Assembly (NCBI GenBank): GCA_009773455.1
Contig: WSXU01000009.1
Coordinates: forward strand, 124,001 to 188,000
Reading direction: 5' to 3'
DNA: 64,000 nucleotides
Origin: Bacteroidota bacterium
Lineage (GTDB): Bacteria; Bacteroidota; Bacteroidia; Bacteroidales; Lentimicrobiaceae
The position numbers and the translations under genes are program-made. Within the stretch, counting starts at the first letter, position 1, and each line of letters opens with the position of its first letter. Below are positions 1 through 7,693 of this stretch, piece after piece. The notes beneath the pieces were generated by a model that ran no database searches, was not told where the DNA came from, and saw only the letters and a program-made list of their open reading frames with translations.

Positions 1-1
1 T

Positions 2-34
2 GACAAGTACATTGCAAGGCTCAAGGGTCAGTAA
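2..34 (+). CDS. 3' end of an upstream gene (partial)
   Basis: The frame starting at base 2 reads DKYIARLKGQ and then TAA at 32-34. A rho-independent terminator follows 22 bases later, so this is probably the C-terminal tail of a plus-strand gene that begins before the window. Ten residues are too few to name a family. The alternative is chance reading, but a stop followed at once by a terminator and then by a new gene supports a real gene end. Confidence 0.35.
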   Translation, partial: DKYIARLKGQ

Positions 35-56
35 AATATACAAGTTTTGATAAAAG

Positions 57-82
57 AAACACCTTTCCCGGGTGTTTTTTTT
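57..82 (+). terminator. Rho-independent terminator
   Basis: AAACACC at 57-63 pairs with GGTGTTT at 71-77 around a 7-base loop, and the T run continues to 82. It closes the gene that ends at base 34 and separates it from fmt. Confidence 0.7.
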
Positions 83-151
83 ATTTGTATATTACCCTTC
101 GCGAAGCCGTGATTAACGCTTATTTTTACCAGGCAATAATAACATTATCAG

Positions 152-1114
152 ATGGAAAAAATCCGGATCGTCTTTATGGGAACCCCTGAATTCGCGGTGG
201 AATCATTAAGACAATTGATTGAACATCAATTTGACATTGCAGCCGTTGTAACGGTCCCTGATAAACCAGCCGGACGCGGCCTGAAACTCAGGGAATCGGC
301 TGTTAAAAACTTCGCAATCATTCATAAACTGCCGGTTTTACAACCCGAACGGCTGAAAGACCCGGACTTTATTGCACAACTGGATTCATTTCAGGCCAGT
401 CTTTTTATCGTCGTTGCATTCCGCAAACTTCCGGATGAAATATGGACCATGCCGCGGCTGGGTACATTTAATCTGCATGCTTCACTGCTGCCCCAATACA
501 GAGGTGCGGCACCCATCAACCATGCCATCATCAATGGCGAAAGCATTTCAGGTGTTACCACATTTTTCCTCAATTCAGGCATCGACACGGGAAAGATCAT
601 CATGAGCCGGGCTGTTCCGATTGGTCCGGATGAAACTGCCGGCGATCTGCACGATAAACTGATGGTGGCTGGAAGTTCACTTGTAATTGAAACCGTTGAA
701 GCCATTGCATCGGGCAATTGTATACTCAAAGATCAGCCGCCGGCTAGATCCGGATTAAGACCAGCCCCGAGGATTTTCAGGGAACAATGCCTCATCGACT
801 GGTCAAAGCCGGCCCGGGAGGTACACAACCTCATCAGGGGACTAAGCCCCTACCCGGGTGCCTATTCAGTCATAAAGACGGATAAGGGGCTTTCTGAGAT
901 CAAAATACTCCGTAGCCTGATCGCTGACAACCCTGAAGACAAAATGCCGGGAGAAACCCTTAAAATTAATGGCGACAGATTGCTGGTTTCCTGTGCCGGT
1001 GGATTTATTGAAATATTACAACTGCAGGCCGCAGGAAAAAAAGCAATGTCGGCAGGTGAATTCCTGAGAGGAACCCGGTCGGAAGTCCTTCAATTTACTC
1101 CTGCAATAAGGTAA
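152..1114 (+). CDS. fmt: Methionyl-tRNA formyltransferase
   Basis: Transfers a formyl group from 10-formyl-THF to Met-tRNA(fMet) for translation initiation, in the cytoplasm. The 320-residue length is normal for the family. The N-terminal formyltransferase fold opens with the start MEKIRIVFMGTPEFA. The catalytic triad is visible as Asn107 and His109 in FNLHASLLP, and Asp145 in GIDTG. The substrate loop SLLPQYRGAAPI is intact. A C-terminal OB-like domain follows from about residue 205. The ATG at 152 gives the classical N-terminus, so no other start is needed. It stands alone between the terminator at 57-82 and the HU gene. Confidence 0.96.
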   Translation: MEKIRIVFMGTPEFAVESLRQLIEHQFDIAAVVTVPDKPAGRGLKLRESAVKNFAIIHKLPVLQPERLKDPDFIAQLDSFQASLFIVVAFRKLPDEIWTMPRLGTFNLHASLLPQYRGAAPINHAIINGESISGVTTFFLNSGIDTGKIIMSRAVPIGPDETAGDLHDKLMVAGSSLVIETVEAIASGNCILKDQPPARSGLRPAPRIFREQCLIDWSKPAREVHNLIRGLSPYPGAYSVIKTDKGLSEIKILRSLIADNPEDKMPGETLKINGDRLLVSCAGGFIEILQLQAAGKKAMSAGEFLRGTRSEVLQFTPAIR

Positions 1115-1215
1115 AATTATTATCCTGATACACCCTGAACACCCCTAAAATAGGCTGAAGTTATTAACAAACTCCCGGTTTTATTAACTTTTTTGATTGT
1201 TTTGCTCTAAAACGC

Positions 1216-1245
1216 TTGATTTCACACAAGAATAGCTTATATTTG
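1216..1245 (+). promoter_or_regulatory. Bacteroidota-type promoter of the HU gene
   Basis: The -7 element TATATTTG lies at 1238-1245 and a TTG -33 element at 1216-1218, separated by 19 bases. This matches the Bacteroidota primary-sigma consensus TTTG-N17-20-TAnnTTTG. It gives an untranslated leader of roughly 35 bases before the ATG at 1288. Confidence 0.7.
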
Positions 1246-1287
1246 CGTAAGGTTATCCAACAAAGTATTAATTAAAAATCAGGAAAA

Positions 1288-1560
1288 ATGAACAAACAGG
1301 AATTGATCGTTGCTATTGCAGCTGAATCAGGACTTACCAAAGCCGATTCAAAGAAAGCCCTCGATGCTTTTATTTCAGCCACTTCAAAAAGTCTTAAAAA
1401 AGGTGATCGCGTTGCATTGGTAGGTTTCGGATCTTTCTCAGTTTCGAAACGCGCTGCACGTAAAGGACGCAATCCTCAGACCGGCAAAGAAATAAAAATC
1501 GCTGCTAAGAAAGTTGTTAAATTCAAACCAGGTACTGAACTTTCAAAGAACGTAAAGTAA
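1288..1560 (+). CDS. hup: HU-family histone-like DNA-binding protein
   Basis: A 90-residue nucleoid protein that binds and bends DNA as a dimer. It begins [20 protein letters not shown], has the core [17 protein letters not shown], and carries the DNA-clasping beta-arm [10 protein letters not shown] with its conserved Arg-Asn-Pro tip. The length equals that of E. coli HU. AGGAAA sits just before the ATG. It has its own strong promoter (1216-1245) and a strong terminator (1580-1615), so it is monocistronic, as expected for an abundant protein. Which HU paralogue it corresponds to cannot be decided here. Confidence 0.96.
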   Translation: MNKQELIVAIAAESGLTKADSKKALDAFISATSKSLKKGDRVALVGFGSFSVSKRAARKGRNPQTGKEIKIAAKKVVKFKPGTELSKNVK

Positions 1561-1579
1561 GCCTGTAACAACGCAACAT

Positions 1580-1615
1580 AAAAATGGCCGGTCTTAAACA
1601 AGTCCGGCCATTTTT
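1580..1615. terminator. Bidirectional terminator between HU and the DNA glycosylase
   Basis: AAAAATGGCCGG at 1580-1591 pairs perfectly with CCGGCCATTTTT at 1604-1615. A/T runs on both sides make it work for both converging genes. The stop codon of the minus-strand glycosylase (1594-1596) lies inside the hairpin loop, so its last codons are part of the stem. Confidence 0.85.
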
Positions 1616-2256
1616 ATTTCCCTGATAGCAGCGATGTGATCGGCCACAAACCGGTAGGGCAATAAAGCGTCTTCCCCTGCATAGTCAACACCTATCCGCT
1701 TTGTGGTACCGATGATGGATTCGCTGAGTGTAAAAGCCGATTGTTCAATCCATATCAGTCTGTCATTGGTAAGGTCAACGCCGTCATAGCTGCAGTTCAA
1801 TCCCAATAACCGCGTAACTTTTCCCGGCCCTGCACCATCCCTGACCAGATCGGGTTCCCTTCCAATCCGTTCCCTCATATTGGCCAATCCTTCAACAGGA
1901 ACAATTCCCCTGATAAGAATCGCATGAGGCAAACCCTCTTGACCGGTAACCACATTAAAAAGTGAATGTATTCCGTAACAGAGATAAATGTAGGCATGCC
2001 CTCCTTTCAGATACATCGTTTCGGTGCGCCTGGTGCGCCGGCCACCGAATGCATGAGAAGCCCTGTCGGATTCACCTGCATATGCTTCAGTCTCTGTGAT
2101 TATCCCTCCCGACATTTTCCCTCCGGGGTTAGATACCAGTTTCATCCCGATGAGTTTTCTGGCCAGTAGAAGAACGTCGCTTCCATTATAAAAATCTTCA
2201 CCCAACCTTTGCCAGGCAACAGGCTTATTCATCTGCCCATCTGAAAATTCCTCCAT
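1594..2256 (-). CDS. mpg: 3-methyladenine DNA glycosylase (AAG/MPG family)
   Basis: Removes alkylated purines from DNA to start base-excision repair. Family signatures are ITETEAYAGESDRASHAFGG, with the catalytic Glu of the TEAY motif, followed by GHAYIYLCYGIHSLFNVVT. The length of about 212-220 residues is typical. Two starts are possible: ATG at 2256, or ATG at 2232. The second overlaps the recQ stop codon (ATGAATAA) and has GGAGGA about 18 bases upstream, which suggests translational coupling to recQ. The C-terminal codons lie in the terminator hairpin at 1580-1615. It forms a two-gene DNA-repair operon with recQ. Confidence 0.93.
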   Translation of the reverse strand: MEEFSDGQMNKPVAWQRLGEDFYNGSDVLLLARKLIGMKLVSNPGGKMSGGIITETEAYAGESDRASHAFGGRRTRRTETMYLKGGHAYIYLCYGIHSLFNVVTGQEGLPHAILIRGIVPVEGLANMRERIGREPDLVRDGAGPGKVTRLLGLNCSYDGVDLTNDRLIWIEQSAFTLSESIIGTTKRIGVDYAGEDALLPYRFVADHIAAIREIKMAGLV

Positions 2257-4144
2257 CCATCATTTCAATTTTATCGTTGTCGGCCAGCCAGGAAACAGCC
2301 CTGATGACTTTTTCCTCACTAATATTGTAACAGGCCTCAATCAGTGCCTCCATCGGCTGACCCTGGCTTTTCAGCAAAGGCTTGATCACAGCAACAATAT
2401 TGTTAAAATCAAACTCACTGAGGCCAGCCCTGTTCCGGTTAAGACATACATCACATATTCCGCAGCGCTTACTATCGTTTTGTCCGAAGTAGCCGATCAA
2501 TGTCCGGCTCCTGCAATTCTTCGAAGTTGAAACATATTCAATCATCGATTCAAGCCGCCGTTTGGCATCCTTCTTCCTCTCTGCATAGTTCTCAGGCGAT
2601 ATCCTAAGATCTGCTGCCCTGATCAGCTCGCTCGAAAACGTGAGCTGGGGCTTGTTCTTTCTTGGCAGATAAGTCAGCACTTCCCTTTCATTCAAATACT
2701 TCAGGGCCCTGACAATCTCTTCGGGTGACGTTGAAAGCCTTCTGGCCAACTCTGCCTCGCTGATTACAGTTGGCTCTGTAAAAATTCCCCCGTAAGACCT
2801 CAGGATGGTTTTGATGAGCGGGTCGAAACTTGCATTCTCGACCTGAAAACGGTAAAGATCATCTTTCCTGGCATTCAGAAGAATTTTCGAGGGTGTATCC
2901 ACGGCTTCATTCATTACAATAAAACCTTCCCTTTCGATAAATTTCAATGCGTTGAAAACTGTGACCGGTTTCAGGTTGTATTGACTGCTGAATTCAGAGA
3001 TCTCAAAATCGAACGCCATGTCCCTTCCCGAACCTGTGGCAAGCTGAAAATAATTACCAAGCGCTTGATAGATCTGCCGTATCAGATCCGGGACCGGATA
3101 GCTCAGTTCAAGATTATGCCAGGCATCAAGTATATCGGCTTCTTCATATAGCAAGACCGCATAAGCTTTTATTTCATCGCGCCCTGCCCTGCCCGCCTCC
3201 TGAAAATATGCCTCGATACTCTCCGGCAGATCAAGATGAACAACCAGACGTACATCAGGTTTGTCGATGCCCATACCGAATGCGTTGGTTGATACGATGA
3301 TTCTTTTACGTCCGCTTTTCCAGGCATCCTGCTTTTTTTCGCGCTCTCCGGAACTTAAACCGGCATGATAGAAATCTGCATTAATATTGTTCTTAACCAG
3401 AAATTCAGCAATTTCACGCGTTTTTCGTCTGTTTCTTACATAGATGATAGCACTGCCCGGAACCCAGTTCACTATCCGCAACAGCCTGTCGAGTTTATTT
3501 TCCTCTTTAAACACAACGTAAGCCAGGTTTCGCCTTTCAAAACTCCGCTCAAAAGAGTTGCGCTGCCTGAACCCAAGTTTCTCCTGTATATCACTGACAA
3601 CAGTCCTGGTAGCAGTGGCTGTCAGGGCCAGAACCGGCACACCGGGCAAATACTGTCTGATTTCGGCAATCCGCAGGTATGGCGGCCTGAAATCATAACC
3701 CCATTGCGAAATACAGTGCGCCTCATCAATGGCTATAAGACTGATATGCAGCGAAGGCAGGATGTCAAGAAATCTTTGTGTAAGAAGCCGTTCCGGTGAC
3801 AGGTATAAAAATTTAATTGATCCGTGCATAACATGGTTCAGGGCGAGTTCGATCTCCCTGAGGCTCATACCTGAATAAACCGCCTCAGCAGTAATTCCCC
3901 TTTTACGCAGGTTTTCAACCTGATCTTTCATCAGGGCAATCAAAGGGGTAACCACCAGGGTAAGACCATCAAAAATAAGACCCGGCACCTGGAAACAAAC
4001 AGATTTGCCACCCCCCGTCGGCAACAGCGCAAGGGTGTCCTTCCCGTCCATGACTGAACGGATAATATCTTCCTGAACCGGCCTGAATGAAGCGTATCCC
4101 CAGTACTTCGCAAGCACCTGCTGTATGGTAAGTCCTGAAACCAT
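2225..4144 (-). CDS. recQ: ATP-dependent DNA helicase RecQ
   Basis: A 3'-5' superfamily 2 helicase for recombination and fork repair, 639 residues. The Walker A motif LPTGGGKS is at about 41-48, the DEAH box at 140-143, and the sequence QEAGRAGRD (motif VI) follows. The zinc-binding subdomain is visible as CRSRTLIGYFG and CGICDVC, and a winged-helix RQC-like region ends the protein. No clear HRDC domain follows, so it is shorter than E. coli-type RecQ at the C-terminus. The frame extends upstream to 4297, but ATG at 4144 is chosen because a consensus promoter lies at 4166-4197, inside that extension. It overlaps mpg at its 3' end. Confidence 0.94.
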   Translation of the reverse strand: MVSGLTIQQVLAKYWGYASFRPVQEDIIRSVMDGKDTLALLPTGGGKSVCFQVPGLIFDGLTLVVTPLIALMKDQVENLRKRGITAEAVYSGMSLREIELALNHVMHGSIKFLYLSPERLLTQRFLDILPSLHISLIAIDEAHCISQWGYDFRPPYLRIAEIRQYLPGVPVLALTATATRTVVSDIQEKLGFRQRNSFERSFERRNLAYVVFKEENKLDRLLRIVNWVPGSAIIYVRNRRKTREIAEFLVKNNINADFYHAGLSSGEREKKQDAWKSGRKRIIVSTNAFGMGIDKPDVRLVVHLDLPESIEAYFQEAGRAGRDEIKAYAVLLYEEADILDAWHNLELSYPVPDLIRQIYQALGNYFQLATGSGRDMAFDFEISEFSSQYNLKPVTVFNALKFIEREGFIVMNEAVDTPSKILLNARKDDLYRFQVENASFDPLIKTILRSYGGIFTEPTVISEAELARRLSTSPEEIVRALKYLNEREVLTYLPRKNKPQLTFSSELIRAADLRISPENYAERKKDAKRRLESMIEYVSTSKNCRSRTLIGYFGQNDSKRCGICDVCLNRNRAGLSEFDFNNIVAVIKPLLKSQGQPMEALIEACYNISEEKVIRAVSWLADNDKIEMMDGGIFRWADE

Positions 4145-4165
4145 CCAATAAAATAAGTTGCTATT

Positions 4166-4197
4166 CAAAGATAATACATTCAGGCTTGCACCGCAAA
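4166..4197 (-). promoter_or_regulatory. Promoter of recQ-mpg
   Basis: On the minus strand TATCTTTG (4166-4173) is preceded by TTTG (4194-4197) at a 20-base spacing, a full Bacteroidota promoter. It sets the transcription start close to the ATG at 4144. Confidence 0.65.
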
Positions 4198-4302
4198 AAA
4201 ACAGACCCTGACCCGGCACCTGACCATACGGGAAATTCTTTTCTAATGCTATCCTGGGTTTAAAACAGAATTGTCCCGGCTTTAGAATACAATGCAATCT
4301 CT

Positions 4303-4310
4303 TATATTTG
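4303..4310 (+). promoter_or_regulatory. -7 element of the aroK promoter
   Basis: TATATTTG at 4303-4310 matches TAnnTTTG. An in-frame TTG at 4308 falls inside this element, which rules it out as the start codon and leaves ATG 4326, with a very short leader of about 10 bases. Confidence 0.6.
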
Positions 4311-4325
4311 CAAAAAAGGCTTTTT

Positions 4326-4838
4326 ATGGGAAAACCTGTATTTCTTGTTGGTTATATGGGAAGTGGTAAAACTACCACCGGCAAAAAGCTTGCACGTAGC
4401 ATAGGATATTTCTTTTTTGACCTGGATGAAGAAATAGAAAAACTTACAGGTAAAACACTTCCCCAGATTTTTTCAGCTGAAGGTGAAGATGCATTCAGGT
4501 TGCTCGAACACTCTGTTCTCGTTTCGTTGTCGAACCGGAAAAATATTGTAGTTGCAACCGGAGGGGGTGCTCCCTGTTACTACAACAACATGGAACTTAT
4601 GAAAAAAGCCGGGGTTACGGTGTATTTCAAAATGAGCCCTGAATCACTGGCAAAAAGATTGCTCGTTGCAAGGGTGAAACGACCACTGATCGAAGGTATA
4701 CCAGCAATGGAACTACCCTCGTTCATAGCCGGGCACCTCAGCAAAAGGGAGGATTTTTATAACACGGCTCATATCACCATCAAAGGAGAAAACCTCGATC
4801 TGGAGCACCTGACACATGCCGTCAGGGAATATCTATAA
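4326..4838 (+). CDS. aroK: Shikimate kinase
   Basis: Phosphorylates shikimate with ATP in chorismate and aromatic amino-acid biosynthesis. The 170-residue protein has the P-loop GYMGSGKTTTG near the N-terminus, the DLDEEIE motif that binds Mg and shikimate, the GGG substrate motif in VATGGGAP, and the lid region with RPL. Length is normal for AroK/AroL. The ATG at 4326 is chosen because a possible TTG six codons upstream lies within the promoter -7 box. It is divergent from recQ and monocistronic. Confidence 0.95.
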   Translation: MGKPVFLVGYMGSGKTTTGKKLARSIGYFFFDLDEEIEKLTGKTLPQIFSAEGEDAFRLLEHSVLVSLSNRKNIVVATGGGAPCYYNNMELMKKAGVTVYFKMSPESLAKRLLVARVKRPLIEGIPAMELPSFIAGHLSKREDFYNTAHITIKGENLDLEHLTHAVREYL

Positions 4839-4978
4839 CATGGTTAGTGGCCGAACCCAGACCATCGATTCTGCCGGAAACTTAAATCATCAGAGATTGA
4901 TGCCTTAAAAAGCCGGACGAAAGAAGTACTGAAGTTGTTATCAGGAATATGATGGGATATTCCCTTGAAGGTACAAGA

Positions 4979-6400
4979 TTACAACAGGGTTTTCAATTCC
5001 AGCAGAACAACATTCTCAACATGATGTGTATGGGGAAACATATCAACCGGCTGAACAGCTTTGATATCGTATTTTTCAGCCATCAGGCTTAGGTCCCTGG
5101 CCTGTGTGGCCGGATTGCAGCTGACGTATACAATTTTTGATGGTGCAGCTTCCAAAATGCGCATAACAACCTTCTCGTGCATTCCGGCCCTGGGTGGATC
5201 GGTGATGATCACATCCGGGTGCCCCTGGGCGGTGATAAATTCTTCCGTCAGCACCTTTACCATATCGCCGGCAAAAAAGACGGTATTGTCAATATTGTTT
5301 ATTTGTGAATTAATCTCCGCATCGCTTACGGCTGCTTCAACATATTCAATCCCGACAACCTTTCTTGCTTTTGAAGCAATAAAATTCGCAATGGTTCCGG
5401 TTCCTGTATATAAATCATATACGATCTCATCCCCTTTTAATCCTGCAAATTCACGGGCAACCCGGTAGAGTTGAAGCGCCTGAACTGAATTGGTCTGAAA
5501 GAATGAAAGGGGGCCGATCCTGAACTTCAGGTCTTCCATTTTTTCTGTCATAAAAGCGGCTCCTTTGAACAGTACCGGTTCAAGATCGCCTATGGTATCG
5601 TTGTGTTTCTGGTTTACCACGTAAAAGAGCGATGTAATCTCAGGGAAACTTTCTGACAAAAAACTCATTACCTTGCTGATCACATCAGCATCATCGGTAC
5701 CGAATACCATGATGACCATCAGATCGCCTGTATTCGAATTTCGGATGATCAGATTGCGCAGATCCCCGTTAAACTTACGGATATTATAGAATGAAAAGCC
5801 ATTACTTTTGGCAAACTGCCTGAGGGCAAGTCTGATTTCATTGGATGGTTCCGGCTGCAGCCAGCACTTTTCGATATCAATGATCCTGTCAAACATTCCG
5901 GGGATATGAAATCCAAGTGCATCCGTATCACGATCCTCCGCATTGGTATTCATTTCATCGGAAGTAAGCCAGCGAAACGGAGAGAATGTGTATTCAAGTT
6001 TATTTCTGTAAAACTCGGTGCGCTCTGAAGCCATGATCAGCCTGATTTCAGGATACTCCAGATGACCAATTCTGCTGAAGTTATCAGAAACCTGTTTTTG
6101 CTTGAACTGCAGTTGTTCAGGATATGACATAACCTGCCACCGGCATCCGCCGCATACCCCGAAATGCCTGCAAACCGGCTCTACCCTGTCGGCTGAAAAC
6201 CTGTGAATTTTTATCGCCCGGCCTTCGTAGAAACGCCGCTTGCGCGACACTATCCTGATATCGCAGATGTCACCTGGCACCACAAATGGCACAAAAATCA
6301 CCATATCGTTGACACGGGCAACAGCATTTCCTTCAGCGCCTGCATCTATGATTTCAATATTTTCGAGAATGAGTGGTTCGCCACGCTCTTTTCGGCCCAT
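4979..6400 (-). CDS. rlmD: 23S rRNA (uracil-C5)-methyltransferase, RumA/RlmD type
   Basis: An SAM-dependent m5U methyltransferase for 23S rRNA, 473 residues. An N-terminal TRAM domain (about 10-65) is followed by iron-sulfur cysteines Cys77, Cys83, Cys86 and Cys179, as in RumA. The SAM motif DLYTGTGTIANF starts at about 329. The motif TDPPRAGMHEKV is at about 400. The catalytic Cys428 is in YVSCNPAT. These cysteines separate it from TrmA, though Bacteroidota often have two RumA-like paralogues, so the target uridine is not certain. A TACTTTTG box at 6421-6428 (minus strand) lies just upstream. Confidence 0.92.
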   Translation of the reverse strand: MGRKERGEPLILENIEIIDAGAEGNAVARVNDMVIFVPFVVPGDICDIRIVSRKRRFYEGRAIKIHRFSADRVEPVCRHFGVCGGCRWQVMSYPEQLQFKQKQVSDNFSRIGHLEYPEIRLIMASERTEFYRNKLEYTFSPFRWLTSDEMNTNAEDRDTDALGFHIPGMFDRIIDIEKCWLQPEPSNEIRLALRQFAKSNGFSFYNIRKFNGDLRNLIIRNSNTGDLMVIMVFGTDDADVISKVMSFLSESFPEITSLFYVVNQKHNDTIGDLEPVLFKGAAFMTEKMEDLKFRIGPLSFFQTNSVQALQLYRVAREFAGLKGDEIVYDLYTGTGTIANFIASKARKVVGIEYVEAAVSDAEINSQINNIDNTVFFAGDMVKVLTEEFITAQGHPDVIITDPPRAGMHEKVVMRILEAAPSKIVYVSCNPATQARDLSLMAEKYDIKAVQPVDMFPHTHHVENVVLLELKTLL

Positions 6401-6452
6401 GGATATATCGTATTAGCACGCAAAAGTACAACAATCGTCATTAAGGAAAGCT

Positions 6453-6487
6453 ATAAACAAAACAGGCTGCCGGTAAGGGCAGCCTGT
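6453..6487 (-). terminator. Terminator of the susCDE operon
   Basis: ACAGGCTGCC at 6462-6471 pairs with GGCAGCCTGT at 6478-6487 around a 6-base loop. On the minus strand the stem is followed by TTTTGTTT. It lies 19 bases beyond the susE stop codon. Confidence 0.75.
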
Positions 6488-6505
6488 CGGTAGAAATCCG
6501 TAAGT

Positions 6506-7675
6506 CTATAAAGGAACAACGGTATAGGTCATGCTTGCCAGGTTAACAGTAATCTTGTATGAACCTGAAGTAGCCGGACATGGCATTGCTGGTGGATCAG
6601 GTACTGATTCTGTCGGCCTGAATACCAGGTTGCCGCCGTCGCTGGTTCCGAGTGCATCGGTACCATACTGAGGAGCCCATTGACCTAAGGTTTCGATGAA
6701 TTTGAAGAATTTACCGCTTCCGCCCAGGGTAGTGGAAATCTCAAAGACACCCGGACTTAGTTTGGTCATCGGCAGTGCATTGGCATTGTCCCATCCCGGA
6801 GTGGTTCCGTCACCCAATAAATAAAGGGTTTCTGAAGCCTTGGTGATGGTATAGGTCAGTGCCTGAATATCAGCAAATATCCTGTATTCTCCAACCGCTG
6901 CAGGTGCAGGGATGGCAGGAGGATCTGCTACGGTTTCATCAGGACGGTAAACCAGTGGTCCGGCTTCACCGGTACCAGTGGCGTCGGTTCCCCATTGTGG
7001 TGCCCATGCACCAAGGGTCTTGATGAATTTAAGGTATTTACCTTCCCCGGCCAGTGAAGCGACAATAGCAAACTGTGTTTCGCTGAAGCCAAACATCGGT
7101 AAGGCATTGGCATTGTCCCATCCCGGCTGTGTGGCATCACCCAGCAGATAAATAGGTGGATAGAATACCTGTGCTTCGAAAGGAGTTACGCTGAAATTAA
7201 CAACTTCAGAGTAAACATTGTCAAGGTCAGAAGAAATAGAAAGGTCTGCCATAACACGAAGAACCAGGTTATGAGCAGTTCCGGTTGCCAGGCCCATGGC
7301 GAGCAGCTTACCATTCATTTCGCCCACGGTCATCGAAAAGCTGGTGGCGGTGGTTGAAGTAAGTACAATTGGGCTGCTGAAATTATCGGCTTCCGTATCC
7401 AGTTGAAGGGTATAGGTTGCAGCACTTAATCCCGACGGATTAAGTAATTCCCAGTTTCTGCCGGCGTTGATTTCAAAACTGGCAGCATTCCAGCTGAAAG
7501 CTGTGAATGCTTCATCTTCCTGGGCTTCGAGAAGCACGAAAGTTGAATTATCGGCAGGGGAGTTAATTGCCGGAGTGCCTGATTTATCCAGAACCGGCTC
7601 ATAACCATCCTTCTTACAGGAACTGAATACTACAATTCCTGCAAGGATTATCATGAAAAACAGTGTTTTTTTCAT
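6506..7675 (-). CDS. susE: SusE/SusF-like outer-membrane starch-binding lipoprotein
   Basis: A surface lipoprotein that binds starch or maltodextrin near the SusCD transporter. The signal peptide ends in a lipobox with Cys20 (FSSCKKD). An N-terminal SusE-type Ig-like domain (about 30-170) is followed by two similar carbohydrate-binding modules of about 105 residues. Both modules contain GWDNANALPM and both have a WAPQ[WY]GTDA motif. The two modules look like a recent internal duplication. The gene is last in susC-susD-susE, 18 bases after susD, and is followed by a strong terminator. It has two C-terminal modules, so SusE is preferred over three-module SusF. Confidence 0.9.
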   Translation of the reverse strand: MKKTLFFMIILAGIVVFSSCKKDGYEPVLDKSGTPAINSPADNSTFVLLEAQEDEAFTAFSWNAASFEINAGRNWELLNPSGLSAATYTLQLDTEADNFSSPIVLTSTTATSFSMTVGEMNGKLLAMGLATGTAHNLVLRVMADLSISSDLDNVYSEVVNFSVTPFEAQVFYPPIYLLGDATQPGWDNANALPMFGFSETQFAIVASLAGEGKYLKFIKTLGAWAPQWGTDATGTGEAGPLVYRPDETVADPPAIPAPAAVGEYRIFADIQALTYTITKASETLYLLGDGTTPGWDNANALPMTKLSPGVFEISTTLGGSGKFFKFIETLGQWAPQYGTDALGTSDGGNLVFRPTESVPDPPAMPCPATSGSYKITVNLASMTYTVVPL

Positions 7676-7693
7676 ATTTTCAGTTTTTATATC

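Noticed and set aside
3365-3799. 144-codon plus-strand open frame
   Set aside because: Antisense to recQ; no motif and no promoter.
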